DNA of 64,000 bases from positions 992,001-1,056,000 of the forward strand of contig NZ_OW659496.1 in the NCBI RefSeq assembly GCF_940143175.1, read 5' to 3'. Positions 1 through 9,156 of the stretch are shown piece after piece. Position 1 is the stretch's first letter. Each line of letters begins with the position of its first letter. Source of the stretch: Erysipelothrix amsterdamensis. GTDB taxonomy: Bacteria > Bacillota_I > Bacilli_A > Erysipelotrichales > Erysipelotrichaceae. Both the position numbers and the translations under genes were made by a program. The notes below the pieces were generated by a model. It was given only the letters and a program-made list of their open reading frames with translations, searched no databases and had not been told where the DNA came from.

Positions 1-1451
1 AACGACTCATCAAACAACTTCAAGAAGTAGGCATTAAAGAAATATATGTCGTAGTCGGTTATCTCAAAGAGAAATTTGAATATCTCGTAACGAAATACGG
101 GGTCAAATTGATTCATAATCCCGATTACAATCGATACAACAACATCTCTACGATTTATCATGCACAAGATGTTATGAAAAACACGTTAATTATGCCATCA
201 GATATCTATATTATGGAAAATATGTTCCATAAATATGAATTTAAATCATGGTACGCTACAACATTTTTTGAAGGTGAAACGGATGAATGGACTGCAAAAA
301 CAGCACCAAGCGGCCTTATTACTGAGATGGAAATTGGCGGCAAGGATGTACTTGGCCTTTATGGACCCACATTTTTTGACGCCGAAACATCTCAAAAAAT
401 AATTAAAGCAGTTAATCAGGATATTAAGATTGCTGGAAAAGAGCAGTATTACTGGGAGAACTGCTGGCTCGATCGAATCAATCAAATTCATATTTATTCA
501 AACGAGGTCGAACCAGAGTCAATTTTCGAGTTCGAATCAATTGAAGAGTTACGTGTTTTTGATACGACATATATTACCGAGACAAAAAATGAAATGATTT
601 CAATTATTTGTAATGTCTTCGGAGTTACATCAAATGAGATAACCGGAATTGAGTCCATGAAAAAAGGGATGACAAATGATTCCTTTATCTTCAGAGTCAA
701 TAACAAGTCTTATGTGTTTCGGGCTCCTGGAAAAGGAACTGAACAACTGATAAACCGACGCGAAGAGGCGGAAGTGTACCAGGCAATTAATCACTTAAAG
801 TTATCGGATAAGCTTTATTATATCAACCCAGAAAACGGTTATAAAATTTCACGTTATTATGATAATTGTGAGTCGATTACCCAAGATGATATACCACAAG
901 CTTTTAGTATCTTACGAATGTTGCACTCAAGCGATATCTCAGTGAGCCATTCCTTTAATTTAGAAGAGCGCATTGCATATTATATGACTTTATGTAAAGA
1001 TTCTAATGCGATTTTATTCGATGATATCAATGAGGTATCAAGACTCGTTGATGAAGAAATATCCTATCTTAATACACTTGACCGTCCGAAAGTTTTATGT
1101 CATATTGATCCAGTGGAATCGAATTTCGTGAAATTATATGATGGTTCTTTACGACTCTTAGATTGGGAATATGCAGCCATGGGCGATCCAATATTAGATA
1201 TCGCAATGCACGCAATTTACTCAGGACATCAAGATGATCAAATCTTAAAATTACTTGAAATCTATCTTGAACGAAAACCTACAAAACAGGAGTCTAAAAT
1301 CTTATTTATGTATGTTAGTTTATCAGGATATCTCTGGGCTTTATGGGCTCAATTTAAACAAGCCAGCGGAGAATCGTTTGGAAGTTATTCATTGGATCAA
1401 TACCACTATGCACATAAGTATGCACGCTTAGCGTTGTCTATGGAGGACTAA
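1..1451 (+). CDS. LicC/LicA-type fusion: nucleotidyltransferase plus choline kinase, 5' end outside the window
   Basis: The reading frame is open from the left edge (phase starting at base 3), so the gene is truncated by the window and the ATG at 108 is internal. The first part is a LicC-like nucleotidyltransferase (SD motif in PSDIYI). The C-terminal half is a choline/ethanolamine-kinase fold with HIDPVESN (catalytic Asp) and the DWEYA metal-binding motif. Such proteins phosphorylate choline and activate it as CDP-choline for transfer to surface glycans. The frame is homologous along its length to the gene at 3329. The stop at 1449-1451 directly abuts the LicD start, so the two are co-translated. 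Whether the substrate is choline or ethanolamine cannot be told from sequence. Confidence 0.85.
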   Translation, partial: RLIKQLQEVGIKEIYVVVGYLKEKFEYLVTKYGVKLIHNPDYNRYNNISTIYHAQDVMKNTLIMPSDIYIMENMFHKYEFKSWYATTFFEGETDEWTAKTAPSGLITEMEIGGKDVLGLYGPTFFDAETSQKIIKAVNQDIKIAGKEQYYWENCWLDRINQIHIYSNEVEPESIFEFESIEELRVFDTTYITETKNEMISIICNVFGVTSNEITGIESMKKGMTNDSFIFRVNNKSYVFRAPGKGTEQLINRREEAEVYQAINHLKLSDKLYYINPENGYKISRYYDNCESITQDDIPQAFSILRMLHSSDISVSHSFNLEERIAYYMTLCKDSNAILFDDINEVSRLVDEEISYLNTLDRPKVLCHIDPVESNFVKLYDGSLRLLDWEYAAMGDPILDIAMHAIYSGHQDDQILKLLEIYLERKPTKQESKILFMYVSLSGYLWALWAQFKQASGESFGSYSLDQYHYAHKYARLALSMED

Positions 1452-2288
1452 ATGAACAAATTACAGCAAGAAGAGTTGAATATTCTCGTCGAATTCGATC
1501 GAATTTGTCGAAAACATGATATTATCTATTCACTCTCATCAGGAACATTATTAGGGTCAATTCGTCATCAAGGATTTATTCCTTGGGATGATGATATTGA
1601 TGTCAATATGTCTCGCAGTGAATTTAATCGATTCGAATCGATTGTTTCTGAGGAATTAGATAAAGATTATTTCTACCAATCTTTTGATACTGAAAAAGAT
1701 CACTATCACGCTTTTAGTAAGATTCGAAGTAATAAGATTGAGCTTGTTGAAAAATCAACTGAGTATCTTAAGATAAACCACGGTGTTTGGATTGATATAT
1801 TTCCTTATGATAACATTCCAGATGATATAGCATTTCGTGATGAGCAAAAGAAAAAAGTAGGTTTCTACAATAAACTTATTTCTCTATTTGTATATACATT
1901 TGTTACAGATGAAGATACCGGCAAAAAACGTATCATCAAAAATATTTTTTATCATCTAAATCGTATCTTTTACCGCGTGAATTTCTTGCTTCCAAGTTTG
2001 TATAAAAAACGTCAATATTGGATTGAAAAATATAACAATGAGAAAACAGAATATGCGAATATGCTTGTGTTCAATTATAACGACGCAATTTATAAATCAA
2101 CATTTATTCGTAATGAAATCTTAGATTCTGTTACCTCAGGTGTATTTGAAGGCCACGAATTCTTAATTCCAACGGCATATGATGAAATTCTAACTTCAAA
2201 TTATGGGGATTATATGCAATTACCTCCAGAATCAGAACGTGTTTCCAATCATGAGGTCGTTTTAAAGGATCATCGCAATGCGAAATAA
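1452..2288 (+). CDS. licD: LicD family phosphotransferase (phosphorylcholine/phosphoethanolamine transfer)
   Basis: 278 aa. The N-terminal half has the LicD signature: SLSSGTLLGSIRHQGFIPWD followed by DDIDV, the acidic cluster typical of the LicD/fukutin nucleotidyltransferase fold. In characterised species LicD moves phosphorylcholine from CDP-choline to teichoic acid or LPS sugars. In Erysipelothrix phosphorylcholine is known to decorate the capsule, so capsule is the likely acceptor here (inference). The ATG directly follows the stop of the upstream fusion gene, with GGAGG at 1442-1446 inside that gene. The 3' end overlaps the permease gene by 11 bases. Confidence 0.9.
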   Translation: MNKLQQEELNILVEFDRICRKHDIIYSLSSGTLLGSIRHQGFIPWDDDIDVNMSRSEFNRFESIVSEELDKDYFYQSFDTEKDHYHAFSKIRSNKIELVEKSTEYLKINHGVWIDIFPYDNIPDDIAFRDEQKKKVGFYNKLISLFVYTFVTDEDTGKKRIIKNIFYHLNRIFYRVNFLLPSLYKKRQYWIEKYNNEKTEYANMLVFNYNDAIYKSTFIRNEILDSVTSGVFEGHEFLIPTAYDEILTSNYGDYMQLPPESERVSNHEVVLKDHRNAK

Positions 2289-3216
2289 GGGAACGATTAC
2301 TGGTTTATTTTCGGGTCTTTTTTGGGGACTCGATACGGTGATGATTGGTGTTGTCTTGTCATCAACGATGTTCGTAGCTTTTGGTTCCAATGCACCACTA
2401 ATCTCAACATTTATCCATGATGGTGCATCCTTCCTATTTTTACTGATCCTCATTCTGATTCAGAGACAGGCTAACGATTTAATTCGTGTTCTTTTTTCCA
2501 AATCAGGCATGATTATAGCTATCGCAGCACTGTTAGGTGGACCTATAGGTATGGGTGCGTACATCTTATCCATTAACCACCTTGGACCTGCAATCTCCGC
2601 AAGCATCTCTGCAATCTATCCACTTTTTGGGGCAGTATTAAGCTTTATTGTCTTAAAAGAAAAACCAAACAAACGAACTCTCTTAGGACTTCTAATTGCG
2701 ATATCCGCAATTATCCTCATGGGGTTTACAGGCAGTGTAGGGGTTACGAACTTACAATCTGGCCTATTCTTTATAACTCTATGCATTATCGGATGGGGAA
2801 GTGAAGCCGTAATAATCAGTACAGCACTTAAACAAGATGTTCCATCTCATATTGCACTTGCAATTCGTCAACTTGTATCATTTCTCACATATGGATTGAT
2901 CATAATGCCACTGGTTGGCTATTCACAACTTCAGTTTTTAGTTGTGAAAAATCCAATATTCTTAATGGTTCTAATCAGTGGAATCATTGGTTCGATTTCG
3001 TATTCATTTTACTATAAATCTATATCTCTTATAGGTCCAAGTAAAGCGATGGGACTCAATATTAGTTATCCTGCTTGGGCATTTCTGTTTCAGTTTATGG
3101 TTGATCATACATTTAACTATAAGAATTTTATTCTTGTTATTTTTATTATGATTGGCTCAATACTTTCTTCCGAAAACCCACGGGAATTAATAGAACTTTT
3201 TAGACGTAAGAAATAG
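2278..3216 (+). CDS. licB: DMT/EamA family permease, LicB-like choline transporter
   Basis: 312 aa, almost entirely hydrophobic, with about ten predicted membrane segments in two EamA-type halves. The second half has the typical short loop YKSISLIGPSKAMGLNISYP. LicB of Haemophilus and pneumococcus belongs to this family and imports choline. The assignment rests on family plus location: it overlaps licD by 11 bases and lies in an operon with choline-activating enzymes. Other DMT exporters look similar, so the exact substrate is inferred. A strong intrinsic terminator follows directly, closing the first lic operon. Confidence 0.8.
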   Translation: MRNKGTITGLFSGLFWGLDTVMIGVVLSSTMFVAFGSNAPLISTFIHDGASFLFLLILILIQRQANDLIRVLFSKSGMIIAIAALLGGPIGMGAYILSINHLGPAISASISAIYPLFGAVLSFIVLKEKPNKRTLLGLLIAISAIILMGFTGSVGVTNLQSGLFFITLCIIGWGSEAVIISTALKQDVPSHIALAIRQLVSFLTYGLIIMPLVGYSQLQFLVVKNPIFLMVLISGIIGSISYSFYYKSISLIGPSKAMGLNISYPAWAFLFQFMVDHTFNYKNFILVIFIMIGSILSSENPRELIELFRRKK

Positions 3217-3230
3217 AAATTTAAAGAAAA

Positions 3231-3257
3231 AAACAACACAAGGAAGTGTTGTTTTTT
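3231..3257 (+). terminator. Intrinsic terminator of the first lic operon
   Basis: A 9-bp stem AAACAACAC/GTGTTGTTT with a 6-nt loop runs into a T tract, 14 bases after the licB stop. Confidence 0.85.
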
Positions 3258-3281
3258 CTTATGTTCAATTTCTTGATTTCA

Positions 3282-3310
3282 TTGTCTTTCTTGAACATAA
3301 ATGATAAAAT
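3282..3310 (+). promoter_or_regulatory. Extended -10 promoter of the second licCA gene
   Basis: TTGTCT (3282-3287), a 17-base spacer and TAAAAT (3305-3310) preceded by TG-n. The hexamer ends only 18 bases before the ATG at 3329, with the AAAGGAG Shine-Dalgarno (3316-3322) in between, so the 5' leader would be very short. Confidence 0.5.
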
Positions 3311-3328
3311 TACTAAAAGGAGAATTTC

Positions 3329-5086
3329 ATGAATATCTATCAATTTAAAATTTTGCGTGAGTGCTTAAATGACGCTACACACGCCCTTGAAATAGACAAT
3401 GAAGCAATGAAATCATCATACCAATCGCTCATAGATATGGATTATCTTGATCAATTAGGGAAGGTAACATCAAATGGTTTGGAAGCTATGGAAGCTTATC
3501 GTGTAGATAATGCGATTATCATGGCGGCAGGAATGTCCTCTCGTTTTGCTCCACTCTCATACGAACGACCTAAAGGCCTTTTGAACGTTCATGGTGAAGT
3601 TCTTATTGAACGACAAATCCGTCAATTACACGAGTGTGGTATTACGGATATCACAATCGTTTTAGGATACATGAAAGAACAGTTCTATTACTTAGAAGAC
3701 AAGTATCAAGTTAAAATAGTAATCAATGATGATTATTATCGGTATAATAACACTTCAACACTTATGCTTGTCCTTGATCAATTGAAAAATACATACATCT
3801 GCTCTTCTGATAACTACTTCGTAGAAAATGTATTCAATCAGTACGAGTATAAAACGACCTATCCCGTACAAATTCATACCACACATGAAAACGGGGAGTA
3901 TTATGCTGATTTTACGGATGAAGGACTTATTACCCAAATCAATATTGGATCTGGATCTTACAATTGTATGGTCGGTCATGTTTTCTTTGATCAAGCATTC
4001 TCACACGCGTTTGGAGAACTCCTAAAACAAGAATATCCTAAGGAAGAAACTAAAGCCAAGCTTTGGGAAAAAGTTTATGTGGAGCATATGGATCAATTCA
4101 CAATGTACGCAGAAGTGTATTCCAAGGACATCATCAAAGAATTTGACTCACTCGAAGAATTACAAGCGTTTGATGCCTCATATTTGGATATTAAAGATAG
4201 TGAAATTTTTAATAACATTATGTCGGTACTTAAGTGCAAAGTTTCAGATATTACCGGAATTGTACCTGTTAAAGACGGTCTCACAAATTTATCATTAAAA
4301 TTTGAATATGACGGAAAAGCGTATATTTACCGTCATCCAGGCGTTGGAACCCATGAATACATTAATCGCAAATCTGAGTTTTTTGCCCAACAAAAAGCAA
4401 AAGAATTAGGTTTTGATGACTCCTATATTTATATGGATCCAGAAAAAGGTTGGAAATTATCTTATTTCATTGAAGAAGCTCGAAAATTGGACTACCATCA
4501 ATGGGATGAAGTTAAGCAAGCACTTGAAATGATTAAAAACATGCACGATCAACAACTATCGGGGGAATTTGAATTCAATATTTGGAGCAAGTCCTGCGAT
4601 TTCATTGGGAAGTTATCACAACACGATAAGAATGCCTTCAGTGATTTTGATGCATTATATAAACTCATTGAATCTGTAAAAAAATATGCGGATGAGGACA
4701 AGGTTCCTTTAAGATTATGTCATTGTGACTTTTATGATCCGAACATTTTGTTCTCAGGTCAAGATTTATACCTCATTGATTGGGAATATGCAGGCGTGGA
4801 TGATCCTGGTGTTGATATTGGTACCTTTATCGCTTGTTCGGACTATACTTATGAAGAGGCTATGCATGTTCTTGAACTTTATAATAAGACCCCTATGAAT
4901 CCGTTGATGCAACGTCATTTTATCGCTTACATTGCGATTGCATCATACTATTGGTTCGTATGGGCTATTTTCCAAGAATCAAATGGTGCTGCAGTTGGAG
5001 AATATCTAACAATCTGGTACAATAACTCAAAATTCTATGGAAACAAAGCGTTAGCGCTCTATGAGGAAACCTATGAAAATAATTAG
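3329..5086 (+). CDS. LicC/LicA-type fusion: N-terminal helical domain, nucleotidyltransferase, choline/ethanolamine kinase
   Basis: 585 aa, complete. Residues 1 to about 60 form a small helical, possibly winged-helix, domain. From about residue 62 (NAIIMAAGMSSRFAP, then ERPKGLL) there is a nucleotidyltransferase of the LicC/GlmU type. The C-terminal half is a choline-kinase fold with LCHCDFYDPN and LIDWEYAG. One polypeptide would therefore both phosphorylate the amino alcohol and couple it to CTP. It is a paralogue of the truncated gene at the left edge. It has its own promoter and an AAAGGAG ribosome site, and the EutH-like permease start lies inside its last codons. Two paralogues may split choline and ethanolamine (inference). 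Confidence 0.85.
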   Translation: MNIYQFKILRECLNDATHALEIDNEAMKSSYQSLIDMDYLDQLGKVTSNGLEAMEAYRVDNAIIMAAGMSSRFAPLSYERPKGLLNVHGEVLIERQIRQLHECGITDITIVLGYMKEQFYYLEDKYQVKIVINDDYYRYNNTSTLMLVLDQLKNTYICSSDNYFVENVFNQYEYKTTYPVQIHTTHENGEYYADFTDEGLITQINIGSGSYNCMVGHVFFDQAFSHAFGELLKQEYPKEETKAKLWEKVYVEHMDQFTMYAEVYSKDIIKEFDSLEELQAFDASYLDIKDSEIFNNIMSVLKCKVSDITGIVPVKDGLTNLSLKFEYDGKAYIYRHPGVGTHEYINRKSEFFAQQKAKELGFDDSYIYMDPEKGWKLSYFIEEARKLDYHQWDEVKQALEMIKNMHDQQLSGEFEFNIWSKSCDFIGKLSQHDKNAFSDFDALYKLIESVKKYADEDKVPLRLCHCDFYDPNILFSGQDLYLIDWEYAGVDDPGVDIGTFIACSDYTYEEAMHVLELYNKTPMNPLMQRHFIAYIAIASYYWFVWAIFQESNGAAVGEYLTIWYNNSKFYGNKALALYEETYENN

Positions 5087-6266
5087 TGATCTTGTCATCT
5101 ACATCATCATGGCTTGTGCTGTTGTCGGATGTTTTTACTCAATTAAAGATAGTGAATCAGAATTGGGTAAACAATTCACGGCAGGAATTGAATCAATTGG
5201 CGGTTTATTCATTCCTATTGCCGGAATTATGGCAGCGTTACCGATTCTTAATGTTTTTATTTCAAGATTTATTGCACCGCTTTTCACAGTCTTTGGTGCA
5301 GATGCAGCCATGGCAGCCACATCATTGTTAGCAGTTGATATGGGTGGATATCAGCTGGCTGCTGCTTTAGCGCAAACTCATGAAGCATGGATAATTTCCA
5401 TGACTGTAGGTTATATGGCTGGTGCGACCATTGTTTTTAGCATCCCAATTGCGACTAAAATTATAGACGAAAAATATCATCGACAACTCTCAATAGGAAC
5501 AATGATCGGCTTTATCACAATTCCATTTGGAGTATTAATTACAAATATTCTTATTATGATCTTAAATCCAATGATACGTACTGTTGTGTCTTCTGATCCT
5601 AATGCACCGCAAGTATTACTAAATATGACGTTTTTAATTCTCATGAAAAATTTATTACCGTTAATTATTATATGTTTACTAATGGCGCTGGGTCTTTGGA
5701 AGAAATCAGAACTTATGATTAAAGGATTCCAATACTTTTCAAAATTTATCGAAATTTACACAAAAGTTATCTTAACAATCAGTATTCTTGAACACTTCAC
5801 ACATATCTTTAGCAATCTGTTTGGTACTTATCTTCTAGATCCTATTATTGCGGATAGTGTTGATGTGGAACGTGCACTCGAAGTTGCAGGATACATTGGA
5901 TTAATGTTAAGTGGTGCCTTACCAATGGTTTATTTAATTGAAACAAAACTTAAGAAACCTATTGAAAATTTATCAGACAAACTTAATATTTCACAGAAGA
6001 TTGCAACCGGAATTCTAGCGAGTTCCGCAAATGTGATTGCCGCATTCACAATGATCGATGATACGATGGATGATCGTGAAATTATCGCAATTACGGCATT
6101 CTCAGTCTGTGGTGCTTTTGTTATTGGTGACCATCTTGCTTTTACCGCTAACTTTCAACCACAGTTAATTCTACCGTTAATGGTTGGGAAACTTACTGCT
6201 GGTCTACTTGCAGTTTGGATTGCCCTCAAGGTAACATCCAAAATACCAACAAAATCCAAACTATAA
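5073..6266 (+). CDS. EutH-like ethanolamine (amino-alcohol) permease
   Basis: About 397 aa and very hydrophobic, with around ten membrane segments. It resembles EutH, the ethanolamine permease: an early membrane segment, then TSLLAVDMGGYQLAAALA and a conserved late DDTMDDREI loop. I chose the ATG at 5073 over that at 5061 because GAGGA at 5063-5067 is correctly spaced for it. It overlaps the end of the kinase fusion by 14 bases, so translation is coupled. No other ethanolamine-catabolism (eut) genes are nearby. This argues that imported ethanolamine or choline feeds cell-surface decoration rather than catabolism (inference). Confidence 0.8.
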   Translation: MKIISDLVIYIIMACAVVGCFYSIKDSESELGKQFTAGIESIGGLFIPIAGIMAALPILNVFISRFIAPLFTVFGADAAMAATSLLAVDMGGYQLAAALAQTHEAWIISMTVGYMAGATIVFSIPIATKIIDEKYHRQLSIGTMIGFITIPFGVLITNILIMILNPMIRTVVSSDPNAPQVLLNMTFLILMKNLLPLIIICLLMALGLWKKSELMIKGFQYFSKFIEIYTKVILTISILEHFTHIFSNLFGTYLLDPIIADSVDVERALEVAGYIGLMLSGALPMVYLIETKLKKPIENLSDKLNISQKIATGILASSANVIAAFTMIDDTMDDREIIAITAFSVCGAFVIGDHLAFTANFQPQLILPLMVGKLTAGLLAVWIALKVTSKIPTKSKL

Positions 6267-6278
6267 ATCTTAAATTAT

Positions 6279-6305
6279 AGCTTTCTCGAATAAGAAAGCT
6301 TTTTT
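6279..6305 (+). terminator. Intrinsic terminator after the eutH-like gene
   Basis: Stem AGCTTTCT (6279-6286) / AGAAAGCT (6293-6300) followed by a run of T, 12 bases after the stop codon. Confidence 0.8.
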
Positions 6306-6369
6306 ATCGTTAGAAGAAAAGAATAAATGGTTTAAATTTTTGTTTCGAAGTCCAAATCCATTTTGAATA

Positions 6370-6378
6370 TGATATTAT
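6370..6378 (+). promoter_or_regulatory. Extended -10 promoter element of the ACT/UPF0210 operon
   Basis: TG-A-TATTAT is a good extended -10, with no convincing -35 at 17 bases. It ends 18 bases before the ATG at 6397, with GAGAGGTG in between, again implying a very short leader. Confidence 0.4.
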
Positions 6379-6396
6379 TATTCCGAGAGGTGAATT

Positions 6397-6666
6397 ATGA
6401 AAGCAATTATTACTGTAGTAGGACGAGATAACGTTGGTATTATCTCAGGAGTCTGTCAATACTTAGCAACAGAACAGGTTAATGTTCTTGATATCAACCA
6501 AACAATTGTCGATGCATATTTTAATATGCTTATGATTGTCGATTTATCACAATGTTTAAAACCCTTTGATGAAGTCTCAAATCAACTTCAAGTGGTCGCA
6601 AGCAAGCTTGGAGTTGTCATTACGATGCAACGTGAGGACATTTTTTCCTCGATGCACCGGATTTAG
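6397..6666 (+). CDS. ACT domain protein, UPF0237 family
   Basis: 89 aa, a single ACT domain ([20 protein letters not shown]...). ACT domains bind small ligands, usually amino acids, and regulate partner enzymes. UPF0237 proteins occur next to UPF0210 proteins in many Firmicutes, and that pairing is seen here with an 8-base gap. This suggests the ACT protein senses a ligand for its neighbour (inference). No catalytic domain is present. The ribosome site GAGAGGTG lies just before the ATG. Confidence 0.88.
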   Translation: MKAIITVVGRDNVGIISGVCQYLATEQVNVLDINQTIVDAYFNMLMIVDLSQCLKPFDEVSNQLQVVASKLGVVITMQREDIFSSMHRI

Positions 6667-6674
6667 GAGGATTT

Positions 6675-8033
6675 ATGCTTAATCAATTCGAAATTCAAGA
6701 AACACAATCAATGATTTCAAATCAAAACTTAGATGTCCGCACCATCACGATGGGAATCAGTCTGTTGGACTGTGCGGATTCTGATTTAGATCGTTTTAAT
6801 GAGAAAATTTATAATAAAATCACTTCACGTGCTAAAGACTTAGTACGCATCGGTGATGAAATTGCACATGAGTATGGAATTCCAGTAGTTAATAAGCGTA
6901 TTTCTATTACACCCATTGCTATTGCTGCATCTGGATGTAATGCAACATCTTTTGTTTCAACTGCAAAGATTCTTGATAAAGCTGCAAAAGAAGTGGGTGT
7001 AGATTTTATTGGTGGTTTTAGTGCAATCGTCCAAAAAGGATGTACAGCGGCAGATGAAGTACTGATTCAAAGTATTCCTGAAGCATTAGCGGTTACTGAC
7101 CGTGTTTGTGCAAGTGTCAATGTTGGTACAAGTCGTAGTGGTATTAATATGGATGTTGTTAAACAACTTGGTCAGACCATTCTGGATTGCGCTAAATTAA
7201 CTGGTGACCGTGAATCAATCGGATGTGCGAAACTTGTTGTTTTCTGTAATTCCGTTGAGGACAATCCCTTCATGGCAGGTGCTTATCACGGTATAGGTGA
7301 AGCTGATACAGTTATTAATGTTGGTGTCAGTGGACCCGGAGTTGTTAAATGCGCGCTGGAATCGGCTCGCGGTGAAGACTTTGAGACCCTTTGTGAGACT
7401 ATAAAGAAGACTGCGTTTAAAATTACCCGAGTTGGGCAGTTAATCGCCCAGGAGGCGTCAAGACGTCTTGGATATCCATTCGGTATCATCGACCTTTCGT
7501 TAGCACCGACACCAGCAGTGGGTGATAGTATCGGTGAAATCTTTCAGGAAATGGGACTAGAGGAACCCGGCGCGCCTGGAACGACACTTGCATTAGCGCT
7601 GCTTAATGACAATGTGAAAAAGGGTGGCGTGATGGCTTCATCTTATGTTGGTGGTCTAAGTGGTGCTTTTATCCCAGTAAGTGAAGATCATGTTATGATC
7701 TCTGCTGTTGAGAAGGGGGCACTTACACTTGAAAAACTTGAGGCAATGACCTGTGTATGCTCGGTTGGTTTGGATATGGTTGCAATTCCAGGTGATACAC
7801 CCGCAACTACCATCTCAGGAATTATTGGTGATGAGGCTGCAATTGGAATGATAAATAACAAAACGACTGCAGTACGAATCATACCCGCATACGGTAAAGG
7901 AGTAGGCGAAACGGTTGAATTTGGTGGGTTGTTGGGTTATGCTCCTATCATGAAGGTAAATCCTTTTAGCTGTGAATCCTTTATTAATCGAGGTGGTCGT
8001 ATTCCCGCACCCATTCACAGTTTTAAAAATTAG
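6675..8033 (+). CDS. UPF0210 (DUF711) family protein
   Basis: 452 aa, full length for the family, and strongly conserved in character ([50 protein letters not shown]). It looks cytosolic, with no signal peptide or membrane segment. The family has known structures but no established reaction, so I assign none. It is linked to the ACT protein upstream (8 bases) and to a hotdog thioesterase and a DsrE-like protein downstream. The ribosome site AGGAGG lies at the end of the ACT gene. Confidence 0.88.
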   Translation: MLNQFEIQETQSMISNQNLDVRTITMGISLLDCADSDLDRFNEKIYNKITSRAKDLVRIGDEIAHEYGIPVVNKRISITPIAIAASGCNATSFVSTAKILDKAAKEVGVDFIGGFSAIVQKGCTAADEVLIQSIPEALAVTDRVCASVNVGTSRSGINMDVVKQLGQTILDCAKLTGDRESIGCAKLVVFCNSVEDNPFMAGAYHGIGEADTVINVGVSGPGVVKCALESARGEDFETLCETIKKTAFKITRVGQLIAQEASRRLGYPFGIIDLSLAPTPAVGDSIGEIFQEMGLEEPGAPGTTLALALLNDNVKKGGVMASSYVGGLSGAFIPVSEDHVMISAVEKGALTLEKLEAMTCVCSVGLDMVAIPGDTPATTISGIIGDEAAIGMINNKTTAVRIIPAYGKGVGETVEFGGLLGYAPIMKVNPFSCESFINRGGRIPAPIHSFKN

Positions 8034-8045
8034 TAGGAGTTTATA

Positions 8046-8411
8046 ATGAATCAAAAATTAGATTTTATGTCTGTTAATAAGATTGAATGTATTGAAGTTA
8101 AAGAAGATTATGCGAAATGTATTGTTAGAGTTAACGAGGCATCGATGAATTACTATGGTTATGTCCATGGTGGGCTTTATTTTGGACTGGCAGATTCGAC
8201 TGCAGGTTATACTGCTAGCAGTCGCGGCGATAATTACGTAACATTAAATGCCAATATTAATTATATGTCTGGTATTCAGACGGGAACGATTACATGTATT
8301 GGTACCGTTTTAAGTCGAACCCGAAAAACATGCGTAGTTGATATCAAAATTTATGATGATAACGAGGTATTGTGTGATACCGGTACGTTTACGATGTACC
8401 ATATAAACTAA
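8046..8411 (+). CDS. Hotdog-fold thioesterase, PaaI type
   Basis: 121 aa. YGYVHGGLYFGLADSTAGYTA matches the catalytic HGG-x-x-x-x-x-D/E region of PaaI-type acyl-CoA thioesterases, where the HGG loop and the acidic residue surround the thioester. Length is right for a single hotdog domain that oligomerises. It sits 12 bases after the UPF0210 gene with an AGGAG ribosome site. The substrate is unknown; the operon context does not identify one. Confidence 0.82.
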   Translation: MNQKLDFMSVNKIECIEVKEDYAKCIVRVNEASMNYYGYVHGGLYFGLADSTAGYTASSRGDNYVTLNANINYMSGIQTGTITCIGTVLSRTRKTCVVDIKIYDDNEVLCDTGTFTMYHIN

Positions 8412-8421
8412 GGAGTATTCT

Positions 8422-8739
8422 ATGAAGGTCATTTTTCATTTAAATCAAATTGAACGGTTTAATCATTGTATTGCGAACATTCGTAATTTAAGTTCAAGAA
8501 ATATAGAAAAACTTGAACTCTTGATTAATGGTGATGCAATAACTCTTTTAGTTTCAGAAGATCAATCATTATTCAAACAGCTCTTAGAACAAAAAATTGA
8601 TGTTGTTGCGTGTCAAAACTCACTCAATGCCCATCATATTCATGCTGATCAATTATGTGATGGCATCCGAATTGTCCCAACAGGTGTATATGAACTTATC
8701 GAAAAACAGACCAAAGGATATGCATACATTAAACCTTAG
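8422..8739 (+). CDS. DsrE-like small protein
   Basis: 105 aa, a predicted DsrE/DsrF-like alpha/beta fold: MKVIFHLNQIERFNHCIANIRNL, a central LLINGDAITLL strand, and a cysteine at VVACQNSL where sulfur-carrier relatives have their active Cys. The function is unknown and could be sulfur relay or simple structural homology. It is the last gene of the operon and is followed by a terminator. Confidence 0.7.
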   Translation: MKVIFHLNQIERFNHCIANIRNLSSRNIEKLELLINGDAITLLVSEDQSLFKQLLEQKIDVVACQNSLNAHHIHADQLCDGIRIVPTGVYELIEKQTKGYAYIKP

Positions 8740-8741
8740 TA

Positions 8742-8780
8742 AAACAAACAACTTGATTCACATCGGGTTGTTTGTTTCTT
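8742..8780 (+). terminator. Intrinsic terminator of the ACT-UPF0210-thioesterase-DsrE operon
   Basis: An 11-bp perfect stem AAACAAACAAC / GTTGTTTGTTT with a 14-nt loop, then CTTTT. Confidence 0.85.
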
Positions 8781-8799
8781 TTATCAAATTTTAATATAA

Positions 8800-9102
8800 A
8801 TTGAACTGGGCATTGATCCTAAAGATTTTAACTGTAAAGTAATCCAATTATCAGGTGGCAAAAACAACGTGCCGCAATTGCGCGATCGCTTGCAACACCA
8901 GCATCATTTATATTGGCAGATGAACCAAACGGTAATTTGGACGAAGAAAACGCTACGATACTTGTGGATATCTTTAAAAAGCACACAAATACCCAATACA
9001 AAGGCATTATTAACATTTAAGAAATTGATGGATGTAACACTTGCATTGAGTAAAAATGGTCCTAACGTTATCAATAAATCAAAATTAACAGTAAAACAGT
9101 AA
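8800..9102 (+). pseudogene. Decayed ABC transporter ATPase, C-terminal fragment with frameshifts
   Basis: From 8800 a frame reads IELGIDPKDF...VIQLSGG, an ABC signature. A shift just after SGG restores AAIARSLATPASFILADEPNGNLD (Walker B and D-loop), running to a stop at 9018-9020. A third frame continues with DVTLALSKNGPNVINKSK to about 9099. The N-terminal half, including Walker A, and any start codon are absent. The style (LADEPNGNLD) recalls bacteriocin-type or LolD-like exporters. It is a remnant, not expressed as an ATPase. It lies immediately beside a split terminator and an IS element. Confidence 0.75.
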
Positions 9103-9156
9103 AAAGACCGAAATACGGAACTGGCCTAGTTCCTTGGGACTAAAGAAAAAACCAAG

